Shown: piece by piece, positions 60,201-64,000 of the stretch
Layout: each line of letters opens with the position of its first letter
Position numbering within the stretch: position 1 is the stretch's first letter
Assembly (NCBI GenBank): GCA_963777905.1
Contig: CAVZSM010000015.1
Location: forward strand, 62,001 to 126,000
DNA: 64,000 nt
Origin: Trebonia sp963777905
GTDB taxonomy: Bacteria; Actinomycetota; Actinomycetes; Streptosporangiales; Streptosporangiaceae
Direction: 5' to 3'
Translations under genes and position numbers: made by a program
Notes under the pieces: model-generated
Told to the model about the DNA's origin: nothing
The model's input: the letters and a program-made list of their open reading frames with translations, nothing else
Databases searched by the model: none

Positions 60201-61191
60201 GGCCGATCGTCACGAGGCTGGTGAGCACCCGCACCGGGCCGGTGAGCTGCGCCAGGTAGCTGGAGAACGCGAGGAAGGTGCCGAGCGTGACCTGGCCGTG
60301 GATCGCCAGCCAGCCGCCCAGCAAGAGCACGCCGACGAGCCCGAGCGACGGGATCGCGGTGAGCGCGGGGTTGTACCTGGCGGTGAACCGGAGCATCCGC
60401 AGCCGGGACCCGTACAGGTCCTCGCTCGCGGCCTCCATCCGCTCCATCTCCTGCTCTTCCTGGCCGAACCCCTTGACGACGCGGACCCCGCCGATCGCCT
60501 CGTCGACGATCCCGGCGACCTCGCCGACCTGCTGCTGCGCGTGCCAGCTGGCCGGGAACAGCTTCTTGCGCGCCGCCGTGGAGATCAGCCAGAGCGCCGG
60601 CGCGACCGCGACCGCCACGAGCGAGAGCAGCGGCGACAGCGCGATCATGATGACCAGCGAGAAGACGAACAGCATGAGGCTGCCCAGGGTCAGCGGCATC
60701 CACTGGATCAGGCCCTGCACCATGTTGAGGTCGGAGATCGACCGGCCGACGAGCTGGCCGGTGTGGATCTCGTCCTGCCGGGTGCCGTCCAGCCGGGACA
60801 GCGAGTCGAACAGCTCGGTCCGCATGGCGTGCTGCACGTCGAGCGCCATCTTGCCGCCGCGGTACCGCCGCATGTAGATGCCGACGAAGTTGGCCGCCGC
60901 GGCGATGAGCAGCCCGATCGCCAGCGGCCACACCGACTCCTTGTCCGTGACGATCACGTTGTCGATGACCCCCCGCTGCAGCAGCGGAATCGTCAGCGTC
61001 GCCGCGACATAAAGCACCGATCCCGCCAGCGCGATAACAACGTCCCGCCGGAACCGCCAGCAGTAGCCGGCCAGCCTCCTGATCCAGCGAGCCTCATTGC
61101 TCTGCTGGCTGCTGTTGCCTTTCATCCTCCCCCGACCGTGTAGAGATGCCCCTTGAACCAAGACTTCCAACAACCATCCACGAATTTTCAT
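57295..61191 (-). CDS. fused double ABC exporter (two membrane-ATPase halves in one chain)
   Basis: A 1298-residue protein. Half 1: six-span domain from about 40, Walker A GPSGSGKST, signature LTLSGGQRQRVALA and LLLLDDATSAVDPR. The linker (about 610-690) is Gly/Ala/Arg-rich. Half 2: second membrane domain, Walker A GQTGAGKST, signature RSLSAGQRQLIALA and LLLDEATAALDLAS. In half 1 the residue after Walker B is Asp, not the usual Glu, so that ATP site may be non-hydrolysing as in asymmetric exporters. Starts at 61191 or 61125 are both possible. Drug or lipid export is likely. Many actinobacteria encode the halves separately. A dispersed repeat lies in the linker. Confidence 0.87.
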   Translation of the reverse strand: MKIRGWLLEVLVQGASLHGRGRMKGNSSQQSNEARWIRRLAGYCWRFRRDVVIALAGSVLYVAATLTIPLLQRGVIDNVIVTDKESVWPLAIGLLIAAAANFVGIYMRRYRGGKMALDVQHAMRTELFDSLSRLDGTRQDEIHTGQLVGRSISDLNMVQGLIQWMPLTLGSLMLFVFSLVIMIALSPLLSLVAVAVAPALWLISTAARKKLFPASWHAQQQVGEVAGIVDEAIGGVRVVKGFGQEEQEMERMEAASEDLYGSRLRMLRFTARYNPALTAIPSLGLVGVLLLGGWLAIHGQVTLGTFLAFSSYLAQLTGPVRVLTSLVTIGQEARASVIRVFEVIDSKPTITDKTDAIELPADANGITFDDVQFGYVPSQPVLRGLSLEVRAGETVAVIGPSGSGKSTLSLLLPRFYDVRGGAVRVGGYDVRDVTQQSLRSAIGMVMEESFLFSDSVRANIAYGRPDATFDQVVAAARAAEADEFIRELPDGYDTVIGEQGLTLSGGQRQRVALARALITDPRLLLLDDATSAVDPRIEAEIHATLHRVMAGRTTLLIAHRRSTLNLADRVAVMTAEGRLADIGTQAELEERSELYRLLISGPGDDAEGTDAGELPAPAGAVAGAVADAGNGHEVAGAETRARSGYSGRGAGAARRGAARATHMDGMIGSVPPSPELLAKVEALPPIKDEPNVDEAQARAADTHFTLRKLLRPIAVALIAGLVLDGLDAAANLALPALVRGGIDSGVQAKAFSFVALMALAGLAIVFGDWLVNIAETMVVGRNGERLLYTLRVKIFAQLQRLGLDFYERELSGRIMTRMTTDVDALSTFLQTGLVTMISSVLTFVGVLAAMLIINVRLGLLVLAIMPFLIAATVVFRMKSSQAYTEARERVSVVNADLAENVAGLRVTQAFRREGENRARFAGRSFAYRESRLRAQRYIALYFPFVQTLSTVASALVLVVAVGQVHSGALSVGALIAYLLYIDMVFSPIQQLSQVFDGYQQAAVGVSRIKDLMRLRTSVPEPKSPVPVPAAGLDGLIELRDVRFSYGAGPSLSGPSYAADAAEAPSKVGEAIAGVSFTVTPGETVALVGQTGAGKSTVVKLIARFYDVTSGSVLVDGVDVRDYDLTEFRHRLGVVPQEAYLFSGTVAEAIAYARPSASDAEIEAAARAVGAHEMIIRLPDGYSQQVGERGRSLSAGQRQLIALARAELADPDILLLDEATAALDLASEAAVTRATRSLAASRTTIVVAHRLTTAARADRIVVLDHGRVAEIGSHEELLERGGLYAGLWDAFVGETEYAA
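59259..59306. repeat. dispersed short repeat, copy inside the ABC exporter linker
   Basis: Shares a 25-of-27 core plus the ATGGCC(T/G)TTAC block with 49744-49789. Here it is translated in the minus direction as part of the linker around GAETRARSGYSG, without breaking the frame. Mobile or amplified palindromic elements are tolerated in such linkers. Confidence 0.65.
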
Positions 61192-61281
61192 TTCCCAAAC
61201 TAACGACCTAAGCCAATAGACCTATCCCCGCCGGTGCCCGCGCCCCTGGTGCGGACACGGGCGGGTACGCCGTCCCCACCG

Positions 61282-61665
61282 TCAGCAATCGACCACCACG
61301 GCCTTGTTTCCCGCGGCGTCACACAGCACCCGAAGGTCGTCAGCATCGCTGGTGAGTATCCGGTCCCCAGGCCCAGCGAGTAACGCCACGCTGGCGTCGA
61401 CCGCGTCCTTCAGACGGGTAGCCCCGACAAGCTCCCCAGCCCGCAGCCCGTCCTTCCGGATGATCGGCTCGATCGCAATATCACGGAGCACCTTCGCCAG
61501 CCTGGCTTGCCGTCCTCGACCGCCACGCCAGACCTGCGCGACCGCCATGGCGTTGGTACGCACGGGCACACCGATCCGCTGCGCATCCCGAATCAGTTTG
61601 TGCACATCACGGTCGTTTCGTTCGACGGCGACAAGCGCCCCCGCGTCAAGCACGAGCGCGCTCAT
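61282..61665 (-). CDS. PIN-domain (VapC-like) toxin
   Basis: A 127-residue PIN domain: LVLDAGALVAVERNDRDVHK with the first Asp and a Glu, TRLKDAVDASVALLA and ILTSDADDLRVL with the later acidic residues. Such proteins cut RNA. ATG 61665 (MSALVLDAG) is chosen; the longer frame adds Ser/Arg-rich sequence. It follows the antitoxin-like frame by 31 nt. Confidence 0.8.
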   Translation of the reverse strand: MSALVLDAGALVAVERNDRDVHKLIRDAQRIGVPVRTNAMAVAQVWRGGRGRQARLAKVLRDIAIEPIIRKDGLRAGELVGATRLKDAVDASVALLAGPGDRILTSDADDLRVLCDAAGNKAVVVDC

Positions 61666-61696
61666 GCCGTTCACCTTCGTCCGCTGGGGGCCATGG

Positions 61697-61963
61697 CTAC
61701 CCGAGCTTCTCCGCGGCCTCGGCCAGTTCCTCTTCTGTGAAGGCGCCGTGCTCGGCTTGCTACTCGTCGAGGAACTCACCGAGTCCCTGCATGCGGCGCT
61801 CGTGCTCTGCCTCCGCGAGGATCCTGGCGTCCCGGTCCGCGTTGAGCTTGGCTTCCGCCGCCTGGGCCAGCCACTCGGACAACGGCAGTCCGGCCTCGGC
61901 GGCCGCCGCGCTCACGGCTTCCCCCAGCTCGGGAGCGAATGTGACGCTCAATTCAATCTCCAC
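61697..61963 (-). pseudogene. VapB-like antitoxin with an in-frame amber codon
   Basis: From GTG 61963 the frame reads VEIELSVTFAPELGEAVSAA, then DRDARILAEAEHERRMQGLG, and stops at TAG 61760-61762 after EFLDE. Beyond the TAG the same frame continues as QAEHGAFTEEELAEAAEKLG to a second TAG at 61697-61699. That tail is the usual VapB C-terminus that binds the toxin. So the antitoxin as written is cut short by 20 residues, or the amber codon is read through. A sequencing error is also possible. Confidence 0.65.
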
Positions 61964-62151
61964 CCTTCCATCGTATGGCAGGCCTTGCCGCCCGCCCAAT
62001 GAATATTCACCAGCAAGCTAGCACCCCCCACCGACATTCCAGCGGAAAAGACATCGCGTGGCAGCAATGGCATTTAATTGCTATCGAGGACGGCCCGAAC
62101 CCTGGCAAAGTCGCACCTCATTGCCATTGGCAACGCCTGCGATTGGTTTTT

Positions 62152-62206
62152 CCATGATCACGGACGTTCCGCACCCTATACGCATGTTTTCTTTCCGTGA
62201 TCATGG
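62152..62206. repeat. inverted repeat, 13-bp perfect arms
   Basis: CCATGATCACGGA (62152-62164) and TCCGTGATCATGG (62194-62206) are exact reverse complements with a 29-nt centre. Could be an operator pair or a hairpin. Confidence 0.6.
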
Positions 62207-62288
62207 TCCGATGCCATTAATAGAAGCCCTCTGTCCCGGACGATCCACGGGCCTCGCCCGGCAGGACCGCCAGGCTCCAGGCCGCCAT

Positions 62289-62374
62289 CTTCGTATCACT
62301 TTCCGCCCCTGGAATCGGACAAATCGGGCGCGAAAAGGGCCGAAAATGATACGAGGACGAAAAGTGATACGAAG
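62289..62374. promoter_or_regulatory. inverted repeat with three TGATACGA sites upstream of sbcD
   Basis: Arms CTTCGTATCACTTT (62289-62302) and AAAGTGATACGAAG (62361-62374) are exact complements. A third, direct copy of the core, TGATACGAGG, lies at 62347-62356. Three copies of TGATACGA in 86 nt suggest a cooperative regulator-binding array controlling sbcDC. It does not resemble the actinobacterial SOS box. Confidence 0.5.
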
Positions 62375-62441
62375 TTGCGAGAGTGTGCGGGACTTGGCGA
62401 GCGCCGCTCGAATGTCGGGGGGGTTCGCTATGGTCCGTGCC

Positions 62442-63578
62442 ATGAGGCTCCTGCACACGTCCGACTGGCATCTCGGGCGCTCGCTGCATAAGGCCGACCT
62501 GCGCGAGGCGCAGGAGCGGTTCCTCGATCACCTCGTGGAGACGGCGCGCGCGGAGCGGGTGGACGCCGTGCTCATCGCGGGCGACGTCTACGACCGCGCG
62601 GTGCCCCCGGTGGACGCGGTGGCGCTCTGCGAGCAGGCGCTGGTGCGGCTGCGCGACACCGGCGCCCGCGTGGTCGTGATCAGCGGCAACCACGACTCCG
62701 CGCGCCGCCTCGGGTTCAGCAGCGCGCTCATCGACGCCTCCGGCGTGCACCTGCGTACCCGGCCCGCGACGCTCGCCGAGCCGGTCCTGCTGCGCGACGA
62801 CCACGGCCCGGTGGCCGTCTACGGCGTGCCGTACCTGGAGCCGGCGGTCGGCCTGCCCGGCTTCGACGGGCCGCGCGCTCACCCGGCCGTCCTCGGCGAG
62901 GCGGCGGCGCGCATCCGGGCCGACGCCGCGGCGCGCGGCGTGGCGCGCACGGTCGTGCTGGCGCACGCCTGGGTGGCCGGGGGAGGGGCCAGCGACTCCG
63001 AGCGGGACATCTCGGTTGGCGGTGTCGGCTACGTCCCGGCGAGCCTGTTCGACGGGTTCAGCTACGTGGCGCTCGGCCACCTGCACGGCCAGCAGACGAT
63101 CGCGGAGCATATGCGCTACAGCGGCTCGCCGCTGCCGTACTCGTTCTCCGAGGCGCACCACAAGAAGGGCAGCTGGCTGGTCGAGGTCGGCGTCGACGGC
63201 AAGACGCGCGCCGAACGGGTCCCCGCGCCGGTCTACCGGAAGCTCACCGTGCTCCGCGGCCGCCTCGAGGATCTCCTCACCGCATCCTCCTACGCGCAGC
63301 ACGAGGACGACTTCGCCGCCATAACGCTCACCGACACGGCCCGCCCCGAGGCCGCGATGGACCGGCTCAGGAAGCGGTTCCCGCACATCCTGACGCTGGA
63401 GTTCAAGCCCGAGGGGGTGACCGGCGACACCCGGAGCTACGGCGAGCGGGTCAAGGGCCGGGACGACCTCGCGATCGCCGCCGAGTTCGTCAAGCACGTG
63501 CGGAACGCTCCGGCCAGCGAGGCCGAGCACGACCTGCTCACCGCCGCGTTCGAGTCCGTCCGCGAAGGAGCGTGCTGA
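62442..63578 (+). CDS. sbcD: exonuclease SbcD, nuclease subunit of SbcCD
   Basis: A 378-residue Mre11-type metallophosphoesterase. The five metal motifs are visible: TSDWHLGRSL, AGDVYDRAVPP, SGNHDSARRLG, VLAHAWVAGG and LGHLHGQQT. With SbcC it cuts hairpins and DNA ends in repair. ATG 62442 is the usual start (MRLLHTSDWH); ATG 62430 is possible. sbcC follows directly. Confidence 0.93.
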   Translation: MRLLHTSDWHLGRSLHKADLREAQERFLDHLVETARAERVDAVLIAGDVYDRAVPPVDAVALCEQALVRLRDTGARVVVISGNHDSARRLGFSSALIDASGVHLRTRPATLAEPVLLRDDHGPVAVYGVPYLEPAVGLPGFDGPRAHPAVLGEAAARIRADAAARGVARTVVLAHAWVAGGGASDSERDISVGGVGYVPASLFDGFSYVALGHLHGQQTIAEHMRYSGSPLPYSFSEAHHKKGSWLVEVGVDGKTRAERVPAPVYRKLTVLRGRLEDLLTASSYAQHEDDFAAITLTDTARPEAAMDRLRKRFPHILTLEFKPEGVTGDTRSYGERVKGRDDLAIAAEFVKHVRNAPASEAEHDLLTAAFESVREGAC

Positions 63579-64000
63579 ATGCGCCCGCACCGGCTCCGCG
63601 TCCAGGCCTTCGGCGCGTTCGCCACCACGGAAGAGGTCAGCTTCGACGACCTCGAGGGCCTGTTCCTGCTGCACGGCGAGACCGGCGCGGGGAAGACGAC
63701 GCTGCTCGACGCGATCGCGTTCGCGCTCTACGGCCGGGTGCCAGGGGAGCGCGGCAAGACGCGCAGGCTCAGGTCCGACCACGCGCCGGCCGGCGTCCGC
63801 ACCGAGGTGGAGCTCGAGGCCACGATCGGCGGTCGGCGACTGCGGATCACCAGGAAGCCGGAACAGGAGCGCCCGAAGAAGTCGGGCACGGGCGTGACCA
63901 AGGAGCAGGCGTCGGTGCTGCTCGCCGAGGTGACCCCGGCCGGGGACTGGGAGGTCAAGTCCGCCCGCATCGGCGAGGCCGACGCCGAGATCGCGGACCT
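63579..64000 (+). CDS. sbcC: exonuclease SbcC, ATPase subunit, N-terminal part
   Basis: The first 140 or so residues before the window ends: MRPHRLRVQAFGAFATTEEV, Walker A LLHGETGAGKTTLLDAIAFA, and the LYGRVPGERGKTRRLRSDHA stretch typical of SbcC/Rad50. ATG directly follows the sbcD stop. The coiled coil and Walker B lie outside. Confidence 0.93.
   Translation, partial: MRPHRLRVQAFGAFATTEEVSFDDLEGLFLLHGETGAGKTTLLDAIAFALYGRVPGERGKTRRLRSDHAPAGVRTEVELEATIGGRRLRITRKPEQERPKKSGTGVTKEQASVLLAEVTPAGDWEVKSARIGEADAEIAD

Larger units (their letters stand above)
62000..62441. other. non-coding stretch with several inverted repeats
   Basis: About 440 nt between the antitoxin and sbcD with no convincing gene. 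It contains TTGCCATTGGCAA (62121-62133), the 13-bp-arm repeat 62152-62206 and the long repeat 62289-62374. GC content is lower than in the neighbouring genes. Confidence 0.55.

Noticed and set aside
57022..61143. Very long plus-strand open frame (1373 codons) opposite the ABC exporter
   Set aside because: It is an antisense shadow of the exporter; the product is Arg/His/Asp-rich with no domain, while the minus strand has two complete ABC halves.
61760..61762. TAG read as pyrrolysine in the antitoxin
   Set aside because: Pyrrolysine decoding is not expected in this kind of organism and the family has no Pyl; mutation or sequencing error is simpler.
1..64000. tRNA, rRNA, CRISPR arrays, phage genes
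   Set aside because: No cloverleaf with conserved arms, ribosomal RNA motif, regularly spaced repeat array or phage structural gene was recognised on either strand.

Overview
The window is about 70% GC, uses many GTG and TTG starts, and packs genes into short operons with 1-4 nt stop/start overlaps. It carries a mycothiol-type (DinB-fold) maleylpyruvate isomerase, a DJ-1/AraC regulator, a class 2 PyrD and SbcCD. Together these point to a soil-type actinobacterium; the genus cannot be told from this sequence. The gene content is mostly catabolic: dioxygenases, amidohydrolases, SDRs, flavin enzymes and sugar uptake. No rRNA, tRNA, transposase, phage gene or CRISPR array was seen.

Layout. (1) 1-6685, plus strand: a catabolic operon with a CmcJ-like 3' end, a carotenoid/lignostilbene oxygenase, a frameshifted alpha/beta hydrolase, a LigW-like aromatic decarboxylase, a SnoaL-like protein, an aldehyde dehydrogenase and a Zn alcohol dehydrogenase. 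(2) 5572-29385: an 11.9-kb segment present twice in direct tandem, about 99.8% identical by eye. Each unit runs from the alcohol dehydrogenase through a minus-strand operon (HD-LuxR regulator, acyl-CoA-dehydrogenase-like flavoprotein, MetE-like protein, alpha/beta hydrolase, CoA-transferase, FMN reductase, FGGY kinase, amidohydrolase) to a methyltransferase. The inner junction fuses the methyltransferase of copy 1 in frame to the alcohol dehydrogenase of copy 2. The kinase is disrupted in copy 1 and intact in copy 2. (3) 29386-39934: a GlxA/AdpA-like regulator with candidate operators, a beta-carbonic anhydrase, SDRs, a universal stress protein, pyrD, and a minus-strand group of dehydrogenases, an IlvD/Edd dehydratase and an FAD oxidoreductase. 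(4) 40040-49715: a bicupin protein, then two divergent operons. Leftward is a split transketolase, a UGSC-type selenoprotein read through an in-frame UGA, and an unrecognised protein. Rightward is a ribose-type ABC importer plus an SDR. (5) 49786-57258: BrkB/YihY membrane protein, Na+/H+ antiporter, zinc-ribbon/SHOCT protein, a gentisate operon (3-hydroxybenzoate 6-hydroxylase-like, maleylpyruvate isomerase, gentisate dioxygenase) with a divergent IclR regulator, and a glyoxalase-like protein. (6) 57295-64000: a fused double ABC exporter, a VapBC-like pair whose antitoxin carries an amber codon, sbcD and the start of sbcC.

How it fits together. The left and middle parts look like peripheral degradation of phenylpropanoid, terpenoid or lignin-like compounds: side-chain cleavage, aldehyde and alcohol oxidation, CoA-dependent steps and aromatic decarboxylation. 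The gentisate operon supplies one ring-cleavage route. The transketolase, selenoprotein and sugar-importer block looks like a separate sugar or redox module and is the least described part of the window. The substrates are inference; only the enzyme families are visible in the sequence.
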